A stretch of 64,000 nucleotides of DNA from Pyxicephalus adspersus (GCF_032062135.1 NC_092861.1:142670641-142734640); one strand, 5' to 3'. Shown: positions 1 through 12,867, counted from the first letter of the stretch. The notes: generated by a model from the sequence alone, not told the origin. Translations and numbers: made by a program.

Positions 1-214
1 CTTTTTTACGAACGATTTTTTGCCCAATCGATCGTTCGTCGTTCGATTGGAACGATAAAAATTGGAAGTGTGTACGCACCTTTAGGTCATGGAGTAAGCC
101 AGCACAGCAGTTGCAAGACCTGGAAAAGACACAAGACACATATCTTTGCAAGTATACATTATTGTATTGTTGTTACTTGAAATTTCAGAATGCTTGTATT
201 TAATAGGATTATAT

Positions 215-671
215 GGGGAGTTCCAGAGAACCGGATAGGCTCTAGAGAAATCTTGGAGTTGTGCATGGGAACAGGTTATAAGTAGTGGAAAGATCTGTAG
301 GTCATTGGAGGAGCAGAGAGGACACTTATGGTTGTATTTTTGTATATGGCTGTAAATGTAAAATAGACTGAAGTAGAGGAGAGATTTATAGGCAATGCAT
401 AGCTAGCAACCTAAATTTGATTCTGAGTTGAATTAGAAACCAGTGTAAAAGTTTGCAGAGAAGAGCAGCAAATGAGAAGCATCTGTTACAGATTGTAGAG
501 CCATGAGACATGTTACCAGATAAGAGTATGCTGTAGTATTCACCTGTATTAGGGATTTTTTTTTGGTTTTCAGGGGATAGAAAGGAGTGTATCTAGAATA
601 TGTTCTACAGGTGGCAGGACCTAGAGATGTTCTGGATGTGGAAAGTAAAGGAGAGTACAAAGTCATAGATA
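215..671 (-). mobile_element. Decayed L2-clade LINE, reverse-transcriptase C-terminal end
   Basis: Read on the minus strand this segment is homologous to the copy at 36130-36395: the block around 'ggtcattggaggagcag' and the 'tctagaaaagtcttggag'-like block both recur. The minus-strand translation keeps traces of the LINE RT C-terminal pattern (small/hydrophobic run then a 'HWF'-like remnant). It is broken by many stops. The edges are approximate. Confidence 0.6.
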
Positions 672-781
672 ACACTGTCTGTATTAGTCTGTCATTTGCA
701 ATCCCTATTTAATGTACAGCGCTGCGTAATATGTTGGCGCTATATAAATCCTGTTTAATAATAATAATAATAATAATAACA
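672..781 (+). mobile_element. L2-like 3' tail ending in (TAA)n
   Basis: Contains the tail block shared by at least seven copies in the window: 'cactgtctgtattagtctg', then 'tgtacagcgctgcgtaatat', then a TAA microsatellite. It is in the opposite orientation to the LINE remnant just before it, so it is a separate or rearranged insertion. Confidence 0.75.
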
Positions 782-935
782 CCAAGACAGCAGACCTGAA
801 AGGCTGGGAAAAGTATTTACACATTTACTAATAGAGAGATTTGGGGCTGTGGTTTTAAATGGTGAGGAACAGAAAATAATTAGTTTAGTCTTATCTGAAT
901 TTAGGTTTAGGTACTAGACTTACTACATACTAGAC

Positions 936-1429
936 CAGGGGTCAGCAAACTTTTTTGGCTACTAGGCCATTTTAGGAGGTCAAGAAGGCACACTAGGCCG
1001 GACTCTCTCTCGAGTCCCGCGCTGATGGATTCGGCCCCCACCAGGAACGCCCCTGAAGGGAAATCCCTCTTCTCTGCAATGCATATGGAGGAGAGGGATT
1101 GCCCCTGAAAGGGAATCTCTCTTCTCCGCAATGCATACAGAGGGGAGGGAATGTCCCCTCACCTTGGCGGCAGAAGTGTTAACGCCGTCTGCGGTAAAAA
1201 GGCAATGCATACGGAGGAGAGGGAACGCCCCTGAAAAGAAATCTCACTCCTCCGCAATGTATACGGAGGAGAGGGAATGTCCCCTTACCCCAGCAGCGTA
1301 AGTGTTAACGCCGGCCGCGATAAATAGAGAAGGGAGGCATAACAAGGAGGCTCAGGAGCCGCAGGTTGCCGACCCCTGACGGCCGGGACTAGGCCGGATC
1401 GAACAAAGGCCGGAGTTTGCCTACCCCTG
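936..1429. mobile_element. Non-autonomous hAT element with intact 8-bp target duplication
   Basis: The ends are imperfect inverted repeats: CAGGGGTCAGCAAACT at the left and the reverse complement of CAGGGGTAGGCAAACT at the right. TACTAGAC directly flanks both sides (928-935 and 1430-1437), a perfect 8-bp duplication typical of hAT transposons. The 494-bp inside is GC-rich and made of internal near-repeats of a 'gcaatgcatacggaggagag' block. It has no transposase frame. Confidence 0.85.
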
Positions 1430-1437
1430 TACTAGAC

Positions 1438-2934
1438 TTTCAAGAAAAGATGGCAGACAGCTAATGTGAGACTTTTCACAGCTAGAAGTAGGCTATATCA
1501 GGGATGGGCAGGTACATATGGGTGTCATCCGGTGGTATTATTAAAGTGGTGTTTAAGACTAAAGGAGGACATGGGTTTATCAAGAGAGATTTTGCAACAG
1601 AACCATGGGGTGGTGAAAAATTTCAGGTGTGTAATGTTTCAATAAGGCTTTAAAAGCACACTCTGATTTTTGGTCAGAGAATTCTAAAGGCCAAATAGAT
1701 TTTGCATAAGACCTCTACTCTATAAGCTAAGAAGTAATTATATTAAAGAACCCATCTATGGTTCAAGGCAATCTTGGGTAAAATTACTATTCTATACCCA
1801 AAGGGGATCTCAGACCATGCCATACATCTATGATCAGATCATAACTATTCTTCTTCAGCTCAATGAGATCTCAGATCAGATCTCTCCTCTCCACCGCACC
1901 ACTGTTCTCATCTCAAAAAAATCCCTTCTTGATGACCCAAAAGTTTGAAGGGATTTGAGTTTGTACAATACCGTCAGATTAATTTTACATACACATCACC
2001 AGCACATTGGTCATGGACTTCACATTTCCTTTGACTTCACACAAAAGCAATCTTTTTACATACACCTATTTATGAAGCCCCATTAAAAACGAAATATGTG
2101 TGGTCATTTGTTACAGACAATTGAAGCAATCGAATAGCAAAAACATGTGAACGACAATTATCAGAAATTAAACGCCAAGAGATTCCCATTCTCTATGTCA
2201 TCTGCGGTGTGGCGATACGACTTTTTACTTTTCTATAATTATATATGTTTTGCGTGGTACTTAGGACTAAATTATATTGCAATTAATGTAATTAACTCCA
2301 GTAATCCATTAAAAGTCAGTAGGAGGCCTATTCTAGTTAGAAAAGAAAAAGAGGCTGACACCGTACAAGGTATTATTAACCTACTCCAAATATCACAAGA
2401 AACTCTTCTTTTCTTGCACTCCATGGTGATTAGAAATGCTGTTATTATAATTTAATATGAACAATGAGCCATTACTTTCTTTTATTTACAAGCCTTAACC
2501 AAGTATTCTATTTCTGAGACAAAAAGAAACCCTTTTGTAACATAAGATCATTTTCTGGCTAAACTATTAACATCTATTTAGAAATAAACAAGAATATCAC
2601 AATGAATAGCTGTTCTTCTCATTGATGGGGATTTTGGGATTGTCATTTGTACATTTCTTATTTTCAATATACAAAACTGTTTTTCAGAACAAAATGTCAA
2701 CTGGTAACTGCCTGGGATAAAGGTGACTATACCTGGAGGAAGAATCTATCTGAACGTTTTTGAAGCCTTTGTTTGAAATTATGAAAGTGCTCCTGCAAGA
2801 GAGAATCTCAACAAATCTTGGACAACTCATATACTATCTGGCTAAACCTTTCTGATATATAACCAAAACTATGTGGATACCCTTCCAAATTAATAAGTCT
2901 GAGTGTTTCCAATGAATAAGATTCTTAATGCTAC
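1438..2934. other. Intergenic stretch, nothing recognised
   Basis: AT-rich unique-looking sequence. A 102-codon open frame at 2147-2455 shows no recognisable domain, splice context or similarity and is most likely chance. Confidence 0.5.
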
Positions 2935-3215
2935 AGTAGTATTTCTCAAACAGGGTTCTGTGGAACCCAAAGGTTCCTGCAGATGTTGGTGGGGGTTCCA
3001 TGAGCAATGGGCAATGGCAGGTCAGGTTAAGTACATCCATGATATTATTGGCTATCTGGAAGGGTGGCATTCTTCCCATTGGGTAGCAAAGTAAGAAGCG
3101 CTCTTTCCGTTGACTACCACGCCAACGTATTATGAGTTGTGGATTAAAAATTATAGCTGGAGTTCCCTAAAGACCCAAAAGTTGTTTCAGGTGTTCCCCC
3201 ATGTTAAAAAGCTTG
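2935..3215 (+). mobile_element. hAT-Charlie-like non-autonomous repeat (family A)
   Basis: Shares with the copies at 24912, 30540 and 33858 the order: 'tttctcaa-cagggttc' start, 'gagcaat' block, 'ttggctatctg-aagggtg', 'cattcttcccattg', 'ccatgttaaaaag' end. The starts and ends form short inverted repeats (cagtgtttctcaac / gttgagaa-gctg) typical of Charlie-type hAT elements. No coding sequence is present. Confidence 0.65.
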
Positions 3216-3306
3216 ATCATTTAGATTCTCAGGATAATCCAGGTTCTCGCATGATAGTCTACCCTCACCGGTCTTGGAAAGCTTTGATAAATCAGGCTTA
3301 TTGTGT
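3216..3306. mobile_element. Half of a palindromic MITE (family B)
   Basis: Matches the right half of family B, ending in 'cttggaaagctttgataaatcagg'-like sequence, as in the copies at 9518 and 27618. It abuts the family A copy directly. Confidence 0.55.
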
Positions 3307-3689
3307 AAGATACAAGGATACATGCCAATGACCCTGTCATTCTCTGATGAATTTTTCCCCTCCTAAAGGCTTTGTTCATACAGGGGGCCTGGTGGAGATA
3401 TATATGCCCATTATGCTCCCAATGCATCAGCTGAGCATTTAATCCCCCAATGTAGTTTCTATGTATGTATGTTTTAGATTGTAGAATTTGTTTTGTAGAC
3501 ATATCCCCCAAGACTGCCAACAAATACCTATCATACTGTTAAAACTTGTAAAAACTCCATAAAAGACCTGATTTAATGGGTTTGGGGATGGGGGGTTTGA
3601 GTCATATGTACAGAAGCTTTGACCTCAACCCTACTAACCAGATTTAGAGTGGATTTTATAAACTGATTGGAACCAGATCTTCTCACCCA

Positions 3690-4035
3690 ATATCATTACT
3701 TGAGACAACAAATCTTCTTTGGCTGAAAGGGAACAAATCACATAGACCCATATAATGAGCTCAAATTATTAAAACTCTCCAAGATTGGAGAAGAGAAGGG
3801 AGAACCTGGAAGATCCAGCAAACCTAGAATGGATCTTATTCAAGATTGAAAACATTTGCCAACCAATAGCAAATGATTTTTAAGAAATCCATTCCAGGTG
3901 TCCTGGATCATCCAGGTCCTCCAATGATAGTCTTTTTTCTCCAGTCTGAAATCCCGGGTCCAACATCAATAACTCGGACGACAAATGCTCATTCTGCTGA
4001 ATGGGAACACATTCCTTATACCCACACAAAATCTG
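3690..4035. mobile_element. Palindromic MITE (family B) between imperfect direct repeats
   Basis: The core from about 3765 to 3950 is a family B MITE (left 'attaaaactctccaag', centre 'aacatttgccaac-aatagcaaatgattttt', right 'tctttttt-ctccagtc'). About 60 bases before it (3694-3750) resemble about 60 bases after it (3967-4026): both read roughly 'atcaxtaactxgxacxacaaat' then 'gctgaaxgggaacac'. The flanks could be a local duplication or part of a larger repeat unit. Confidence 0.5.
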
Positions 4036-7000
4036 TTATAGCTACAAATGAGCCAACCTCAACTCTTATCTTTTAATGTACATGATTTTGAAATTGCCAA
4101 CAAGCTTATATACGATTTGATGGTCAGGTGTTTACAAACATCTGGTTGTGTAATAAATATCTTGCAGTAAAAGTTTTTTTGGGAAAATATAAAGATGCAA
4201 AGCCTTGATCAAGACTTTTACCAAACATTTTTCATACCTTTGTATGATAAACGCGTCTCACACAATAACCATAGGACCAAGGTAGATGTCACAGTAGTTT
4301 CTGCAATTTTAAAAACTTGTAAAAAAATGTCTGCTGTCAATTGTCAGGGATAAAGGTTGTCACACATGAAAAAAGAATTTTGTTAGTGTATTCATTATAT
4401 CTATGACAATTGAATATTCTTAGTGATATGTAGAGTGTAAGCCAGGAAACCTTGGAACACTAAAGCATATAGAGACAATGTCATTCCAGTGATAAAAGTA
4501 TTGCATTTTTTATATTTATACAGTACATGTCATCTTCAAAAAGATAACATTGTTCAAAATAAAAACTACTTATTTTTTTAGAAAAAAAGGTGAGCACACA
4601 TAGAGTTCTTTGTCTGCTTATTTTGATAACTTAGTACTTATTAATTTCACTAATATTTACCAAATCTATTTCAAATATTATCCATTGTTGCTACAATGAC
4701 AAAAAAAGACAAGATATGTTGTCCATAGCCTCCAATTATTAAAAATGGGAAAGACCTTTGGATGACTTGACTTAAAATAAATGACCAGGAAACCTCACTG
4801 TATATCAATGGTAAAATGTTTTGTCTTGTCTTACTACCTATTAGGGAGGTGCAAAGCGTGCTGCTATGCAAGGGCCCCATACCCCCCACAAAACACATGG
4901 GGCCCCAGTTCAGTTCAGCCGGGGTCTCTATTAGCTACGTCTGCTAATGATACCTATGTATGTTTCCCTATTGATTTCAGAAAGCAAGTATGCTATGGAA
5001 GTTCTCCAAAGCCTTTCCATGTGTAGTTCTTTCAGGAATTGTCAAATCAATGCATATTTCCTAGCTCTTGACGAAAGATCTGCCAATACTTGTAGTCATT
5101 CCAGTTATTAAGTATTTTTATCATAGTCATGTGAACCCATTGGACGCATTGGACTTCGCTTACAATGAATATTACATATCTTTATCCTGATGTGTCGTCT
5201 TTGCAAATTGAGCTAATTGTCATTTATATACTTTTAATGCGAATATAAAGTTTATTTCTAAACTTTTTTGTTAGTTTTTGATAGCGTAAAGAAGGGTTAA
5301 AACCTCTATTATGTTATTTTTCTGTCCTCCATGGAAATACACAACAGAAAGTGAAAGAAAATCTTTCTAAGTTGATAGGAAATTCCCTCTTTGAATGTTG
5401 TGGCTGCCTGGCCCATTGGAAGATTTCCCTTCACCTCCTATTCTGGCAACAAAAATTTTGGCCTTCCTAATAATTTTTTTCTTAGTGACAATGGTTGGCA
5501 GAATAAAATGAAAGAATGAAACTTCTCAGCAGTCACCTAAACAACAATACGAACCTGACAATGTTTCTAATTCTTCCTTATACTGGACATGCACTATAGG
5601 AGCTTTTTATAATGCGGTGAATCTGACATTCAGCAAACATTCTCTGGTGGGCAATCAATCACTGCCCCTGAAAACACAAGGACCTGGAAGATTCTCCTCT
5701 TGGTAAAGTCTGATGAATGTTAGACATACTACTTTATTAACAGAGCCCTATATGATTTTCCCGCCATATCATTTTCAATCAATAAAATGATTAGTATACA
5801 AATTAATCTTTTATGATCAACTACAAATATTCAACACATCTATGCTCTTTGATTAGTTTCCAATCTATTTCACCTTTTATGTTATCAAAGGTAGATAAAG
5901 GGGATCTGACATTCCTGCAAACATTCCCTAGTGGGAATCAATTACTGCCATTGAAACACGAGGACCTGGAAGAAAAGAGAGACGCAATGAGAAAAAGCAT
6001 ACTTGTAGCTGATCACAAAAAGATCAATTTGCATGTTGATCATTATATTAATGAACAAAAACATCCATAGTGCAAAAGATTATCAACCTGATTACAGATT
6101 CTATTGGAATCATTTCAAAATTGAGCTTAACCAAACAATTACCCTTGATCATTCAGTTTTATTGATTTGTCATTCTGCCTACATATTAATCAAAATTAGA
6201 TTTCTTTAACATTTTTTTCGAATCAGTCAACTAATCTATTGAAAATGTTTTATTGCATTTGACTAGCTTTACTCTATACCAAACTGAAAAGAAAAAAGTT
6301 TTATCTAGAGATACACTTTAGTAAGATTTTTAAGGTAATAGATGCATTTTCCCCCACCTCTTAGATTGTAAGCTCTTTGTACTAGTAGCCTGGAGCCTGT
6401 TAAAGCACCACAAGTCTCAGCATGCCTTGCCAGCCCCGAACATTACCTGACTAAGCATCTTTTATATTCTAGGTCTTATCTAAAGGTTTGCAACCCCCAC
6501 CTCATTTTAGAGTAGGTCAGTCCACCAACAGAATAAAGTATGCGTGCAGAGCCCCTGTGAAGACAGGCCATGGCATTTGAACCTGTCAAAGAAAGAATCA
6601 TTTGCTTAAGATTTGTCAGTAAACATTACTTCTGATTAAGCAGCAAGAAAACTCAAGGTTAGCTTTGACCGTGTGACACAGAATCAGATGCTGTCACACA
6701 GTCTCAAAAGAGATCAGTTATTTCACGCTGTAATCACAAATGGCATTCCACAAGCTTAGCCAGAAACAACATGGACTTCCAGGATGGGAATTTCTCAATC
6801 GACCCAGTCTTGAGTCACAGCAGTAAATGAACAAGTCATCTTTTTATGTGTTCAGAAGTTAAGGTCAAGCTCAGTTCTTGTTGAAAAGCCCCAGAAATCC
6901 CATGAAAATGTGGAGCCAGCCAATGGCTTGGACATAATTTTATCAGTTAAGTGTAGAGTATCTCACATCAGAGGGGGACTCGCAGCCACTATCGTGTTTA

Positions 7001-8006
7001 TTTAGGGAATTATTCAAGCCTTCGGAGACGGTAAATTGTTAGAATTCATTTGTTATTTCTCAGACATGGGATCTGCCAAGATTCATTCTTCCCAGTAGTC
7101 AGAGGAAAAAAATAGAAGGGTCGTCCAATTTATCAGGTTGTTCTGGAACCACAACAAAAACTAAAGACATGGACTTGTGATAAAGATATTCCAAACTTTC
7201 AAAGACATATTATTGTTTTGGAAAAATAATCTGAAACCATAAACTGCCTCACCATACACAGGGAAGTTTTTGGAAACATTTTTTGATTGCAGGCCCAGTT
7301 GGACAAGAAGGGGTTTCAGTATGGGGCAGATGATATTTCTGTGTTTTCTATGCTTTTGGAAATCAGTCAAGTGGAAAATAAAGTCATATGACAGCCATGT
7401 ATTTATTCACTGGTGAAACTACTTAAGGAAGCCAACTTTGTGACGGAGCAAACCTGGGGCTTGGGACTTTTTATCATTCCCTCTTTTGATAGGAGCTCTC
7501 CGTCGACATTTCTCTCATAGTGGCTGCTTCTCCAGTAATTCCCCATAAGTAATAGAACAGAGATGAATAAAAATTTATTACCTCTAAGGTCAAGTAAGGT
7601 CAAGTCCTTCTCTTCTGTGCAGCCACATGCTGTAACTTACCTCTGCTACTTATAACCGTATCTTATGATGCCACATGAAACAAAGGTGTGTGACGGAAGA
7701 CAATTCCATGGAACAGGAAGACCCAACACTAGAGAAAGTAATCTACTTTAAATTAACAACTGCTGTACTGTGCATTAGGGAAAAGGGGAACTTTTGGTGG
7801 TTCCATGTGACTTCTAATGGATGGCCCCCCTGGCCATGGTGGTCAATACAAAGGATAGGGTGCCCCCTTACAGTTTTGTTCCATACGTTATAGCAAGAAT
7901 CCTGCCTCCCAATCATTTACAAAGGCCTTGATGATGAGGGACTATACAAACCTTGACTCAAATTGGATGATCTTGAGATAGAAATTAGATTTCTGGTCTT
8001 TACAAC
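4036..8006. other. Intergenic stretch with one short L2 tail fragment
   Basis: Mostly AT-rich unique sequence. A 30-base fragment near 6346-6377 ('cccccacctcttagattgta') is an L2-like tail piece. The segment 6560-6760 is complex, repeat-free and possibly conserved. An 85-codon frame at 5813-6070 shows no family features. Confidence 0.45.
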
Positions 8007-8130
8007 AATTAGTTACATAGTTACATAGTAAGTCAGGTTGAAAAGACATAAGTCCGTCAAGGTCAACCACTAGAGAAATAAACATATCCCAGATATCCAC
8101 CCCTATAAATATAGTTGATGGATATAGTGT
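8007..8130. repeat. Dispersed frog-type repeat fragment
   Basis: Begins with the tandem word 'agttacatagttacatag' followed by 'gttgaaaagacataagtcc'. I recognise this motif as abundant in anuran genomes, but I cannot assign its transposon class. Only one copy is in this window. Confidence 0.4.
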
Positions 8131-9517
8131 GGTTCTCACTTTATGATTTATACATTTGGCCCTTTCCCACCCATGTACTCTTGGTGTGCATGGGATGGCT
8201 TTGTCAGAATATTGAGCTCCATGAACAAACATCCTGACCCACGTTAAGTATTAAACCGCCTGCAATCCAGAGCCCCATTTCTATATCCCTCACTGATACA
8301 AAGAAGACAAAATAATACTTTACAGAAATACAAAAATTGAAGGTTAATGTTTTCAGAGTACAAGGCCACATCAAAAAATCAAAAATGTTGCAAATAAAAA
8401 ACATCATTTCAATGTCCCAATCAGGTCCCATTGAAATTTTGATATTTACATTTCTAATTGTCTCTTAATTCCACAATAATATTTTACAAATATATAACTA
8501 GGTATTTTATCACAAAAACTGCAAGTAAAGATGATTTATATTTAATGGCCCCCTATTAACCTATATAATCACTTATCACATACATATACAAAGGTGAAGA
8601 TGAAATGAATTTTTTCTTTACATTGATTTTTTTATATGTTTACCCAAATAAAACCAACAGGATTTTACATTTCCTCTAAACACAAGTCATCTATGAGGGA
8701 TGTTTTACTATCCAGGATATTCAAATGCTCTTTTCCTTCTCATTTAGAGCCAATTTATCTTCAATTTAAAATAAAGAGATACAAACGAATACCTCTTCTG
8801 TCCTGAAATCAGGTAGCAGCATGAAAAACAACTATTTTTAGCCATTTTATGGTGGGTGTGTGCTGAAAACAAAGAAGTTTGGAGCCGAGCTCCCGCTGGT
8901 GTGACGTCATGAATACACTCATGATATGATTACAGCAGTCCTCTTCAGCTATATCTGGACGCTGGATGCATTGTTAAACATGGGTTATTAGATCTCATTC
9001 AGATCAGAGATAAGTTTTGAGACCCTACCGCCAGACCTTTCTCTTCCCATCAAGCCCAGTACATATGAATGGTACCGCTACTAATTTTGCACTCGACTAA
9101 CCAAATGGATTACATTTCTGACTGATCACTCAATAATCAATAGTATCTAATATTATCTTATGAGTCCGATCGATGATCATTATAATAACTTCTACATTGA
9201 TACCTTATGATTTTGTAATCTATATTCAGTGTCTTTAAGTATCTCAGTCCTACTGAGTGGGATATTTATGCCGCCCTAAATGGCAACTGAAATAATTGCT
9301 ATAATAGCTGATGGGGTGCCATGAAATCCCAATCAATTCTGGGATGGTAATCTGTCATAAAGCAAATTTAGGGTATGTTTCCAAACACTGTTCAAGACGG
9401 GGAACTGAAAAAACACGGCATACCACATGTGTTTAAGATTTGTGGCCTGTTTAGCTTTGGGATGAGATGAACCAAGGAAAAGTTTGGTGCTACAGTTTGG
9501 ATTTGCACAGAACACAA
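8131..9517. other. Intergenic stretch with a perfect CRE
   Basis: AT-rich, no gene. The palindromic CRE TGACGTCA is at 8902-8909 in a short GC-richer segment. A single 8-mer could be chance. Confidence 0.35.
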
Positions 9518-9746
9518 TGGGCCTGATTTATTAGAGCTCTCCATGACTGGAGAGGAATGACTATCATGGGACAACCTGGATTATCCAATAAATCTGGAAT
9601 AGATCCGATTCAGGGTTAAAAACATTTGCCAACTAATAGCAAATGATTTTTATGAAACCCATTCTTGGTTTGTTGGGTCACCCAGGTTCACCTATAATAG
9701 TCTATCTTCCCATGTCTTGGAGAGCTTTAATAAATCAGGCACAGTG
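9518..9746. mobile_element. Palindromic MITE (family B)
   Basis: Starts 'tgggcctgatttattagagc' and ends 'gagctttaataaatcaggca', nearly reverse complements. The interior also folds back ('gacaacctggat' versus 'acccaggttc'). It would make a long hairpin of about 100 bp per arm. It has no coding capacity. Confidence 0.7.
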
Positions 9747-11023
9747 TGATCAGTTGACTGATGAATTCTCTTTTGACTTTACAACCGACTAAATTATTGG
9801 ATCATTGATCATACTGGCCCAGGATACAAGGCCAAGGGTTTTGTGTATATTATATGTATGGTATTTACTTGTATAATCTCCCTTATGTAGGCTTCCAAAA
9901 GCCCTAAGCCTGCTGCTTGGTGCCGTCATCTTGGATGGGATGTCAGCAGTCCCTTTGGATTCAAAGTGACTCATGTGACACTTAATGGTATTCCACTTTT
10001 CTCTTTCTTTGTGTCCACAGACCCTGGAGACAGCTATCACTAAAGAAAGTTCATGGTCTTAAACTTTACTTTTAGGTTTTATAAACTACATAAAGCCACG
10101 AAGAAGGGGGCCAGTGAAACCCCTGAAAAGTGTTGGAGCACATGTATTGGTGAAAACATTGGACTAGGTTTTAGAATAAAGTTAGTGCTTACTCATTTGA
10201 AAACAATTTAGCATATGAAGCAGCAACCCAACCTATCAAAGCCCCTTTGTTAACTGATAGAGCCTAAATGAGGATCACAATATGACACAGTGTTTGGGCC
10301 TAGAAATTGGCTTCTCAGGCTGTCACATAGGGGAGGTCACATTTTCACCCATTTATAAGCGCTCCCTGTAAAGGAGAGAGGTGGGAAGGAGGGTTGGTTG
10401 CCAAGTATGCAGTCTGGGTAAAGTGGTGGGGGAATAATTGGCAGACATTGTCAGTTGGCCCTGCATGTTGCTTAAAACCCATCTAAACCCAATATCTAAT
10501 TAGGTAAATTCTCAATATTCTTATGTTGATGAGTCTTATATTATTTCTTTTGGAACTGAGCTTTACAAATTCAAAACCCCCATAGTATAGCAATGCTTGG
10601 CTGTAGCTGTGCAACTACCCACAAAACCGGGACTTCTTCCAGCTTTTAATTTCCTCCTAAAAGATTGAGGTCTTACAATTCCTCCCCACTTACTTCCTGT
10701 AACTACAAGTCCTGTCATCCTCATGAAGACATAACTTTCACTGTTATGCAGAAATAGTGGGGAATGTAGTCTGGCATTTATTGTTCTTCCTTCTTTGGGT
10801 GTCACAGGGTCACATCTCAATATTCTCCCCAGATATTTATTTTAAGCTGGGTGGGAAGAAGCTGTAAGCGGGTGGTGGTCCCTGTATTGTGACCCAACTT
10901 AGTAAACCCTTAAAACAGCTAGGTGGTTACTAAAAAGTGCTGAGTGGTGCACCCGGCTAAAAGGGCCTGGGGAGAACACTGCAACTGAATGATCCCTCCA
11001 TCAGCAGAATTCAGAGATAGGAA
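9747..11023. other. Intergenic stretch, no gene recognised
   Basis: Mixed unique sequence. Near 10095-10140 there is a diverged 'cgaagaagg...gtgaaacccctg' block resembling the frog repeat motif at 29511-29545. Confidence 0.35.
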
Positions 11024-11031
11024 GAAATGAG

Positions 11032-11521
11032 TAGGGATGAGCGAGTGAGAATATTAGGTTTGATCCCTCTGCGAATCGGGCCTTTCTTGTTTACTGAAAA
11101 TGTAAGCGAGAACGGCCTTCTGATTCTCCGAGAGGTAGAGCTCTCGCCGAACAGGAGGATTTCCAGAAGATGCCCAGCACAGGAGAACCTCCTGACATTG
11201 TAATATAAGTATCTCTTACAAATTATACATTTGTATCTGTAACAAATGTTTATTTTGTAAGAGATACTTATATTACAATCCCCGGGCTCCGGGTTAACTA
11301 ACCTCTAGTGCCAGGGATCGCACACTGTTCCCAATGAATGCGGCCACGGCCCCTGGGATCACAAACAGGAGGTTTACCAGGGAATCCTGTGAATCCCCTG
11401 TGAATCTTCCTGTTATAATTTCCTCGATCTTCCGATTCCGAAATCAGTTAACCGAAATTTCGCAATCAGAAGTTCGAGGAAATTTTCGTGAGAATGCCAG
11501 AGGCATTCTCGCTCATCCCTA
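11032..11521. mobile_element. hAT-like foldback element (family C) with 8-bp target duplication
   Basis: Terminal inverted repeats TAGGGATGAGCGAG are at both ends. The flanks are GAAATGAG (11024-11031) and GAAATGAA (11522-11529), a 7/8 match that fits a hAT duplication. Internal blocks 'cctctagtgcc-ggg-atcgc' and 'gttataatttcctcgatctt' recur at 35781-36127 and, on the other strand, at 27827-28110. No transposase frame is present. Confidence 0.75.
11197..11279. repeat. Perfect 26-bp-arm hairpin inside the family C element
   Basis: Left arm 11197-11222 (starts attgtaatataagtatctct) and right arm 11254-11279 are exact reverse complements with a 31-base loop. The other two family C copies lack this insert, so it is probably a small MITE nested in the element. 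Confidence 0.8.
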
Positions 11522-12324
11522 GAAATGAAATGTAGTAAACTGTTCCAGCACTTTTGGCTTATAAAATAAATATTCTGTCCATCACTTTGCTTTTATACAC
11601 AGTTTATATTCACTTATCTTCTAGATTGCTATTAGACTTTGCCTCATTCAATTTTATGTTTAGTTGGCCTTTAAAAAAATAAGGGGTGAAGATCGGGGTC
11701 CCCTGCAGAAGGACACACAAGCATTATCTCTCTTCTTTTATGGGCAGCCTTTAAAGTACATACACAATACAGATTATCTGCAGCAAAGGTTTGTCGGCCA
11801 TGGACAGCCAAACCTGTTGAAGGTCAGGTTGCCTGGAAACACCTCTGATGGACTGATCTGCAGGTGTTGGAGCCTTTTAGCAAGAAAAAATGTCAAAGGA
11901 TAATGAGATTTAAAAGCATCCTTACAAATACATTCATATAAATTACAATACAATGCAATAGAAACTACAAAATATTTGTGGCAGACAAACACAAAGGTAA
12001 AATGAATAAATGAGGAAGGTTAGAAGGAAGATTGATGTATTTAGGGGAGATGGCCTACAATGAACACCAAAGGCCAGACTACCAGTCCACAGACAGGACA
12101 ATTGTTTTCATGGAAATAACGTAGTAGTAAAACACATTTGAAGTATATTAGTAAATGTCACCTTTCATGTAAATGGATAAAGATTGAGATCATCTCAGGT
12201 AGCCATAAACAAATGTTGATGTAAATTTGTCTTATTCATTTTGTATGGTTCTCTTTCTTTTGTTGTTTAAGAGTCTTGTTTCATATAAAAGTATATGTAC
12301 TACAATATACTTCATATAATGTAG

Positions 12325-12822
12325 TTAAAAGAGAACTAAACCTAAATAAAATTGTGAGCAGGTAGGTTCTTTGTTACAAGACGGACAGACAATGTCTCTT
12401 CTGCAACAAAACAAACTTAACTACCTGATCACAATCTTTTCTATACTATACATTGAGGCATGCATGGACAGCTCAGTAAATGACCCCAGCATAGGTGGCT
12501 ACTGGGAAAGAAATTAACCCTCACGGGCTAGACTTATGTCTTTCTGGCCCAGGCAATCAGATGGCCAAAGATTCCAAACTCGGAAGAGGACCAGTTCAAA
12601 ATAATGGTGCCAAATCTCCTTCTTCCATTGTCAAATTACAAGTTGAAGCAGGTAGGTGACCAGATTCCCTTGAATACCTGTAGTGCAAACAAACTGAGTC
12701 ACTGGGCTCATTGTCCATTCAAGGAAAGCTGACCTCAGGACTAGCTAGACAAACATACAAAGTCTTTCCTTTCTGCAATGAAGGGATGCAATTTTTAACT
12801 TCTTTGGTTTAGTTCCACTCTA
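12325..12822. mobile_element. T2/Kolobok-like non-autonomous element
   Basis: Left end TTAAAAGAGAACTAAACC; right end GGTTTAGTTCCACTCTAA, near reverse complements with a TTAA-like edge on the left. TTAA-flanked ends of the AAAG-G-AACT-AACC type are known from Xenopus T2 MITEs. Just inside is an imperfect hairpin (gcaggtagg ... ctacctg). No coding frame. Confidence 0.5.
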
Positions 12823-12867
12823 AGTGGAAGGTTCTTCTCCCATAGACTTTGGTTGGGATTTAACTCC

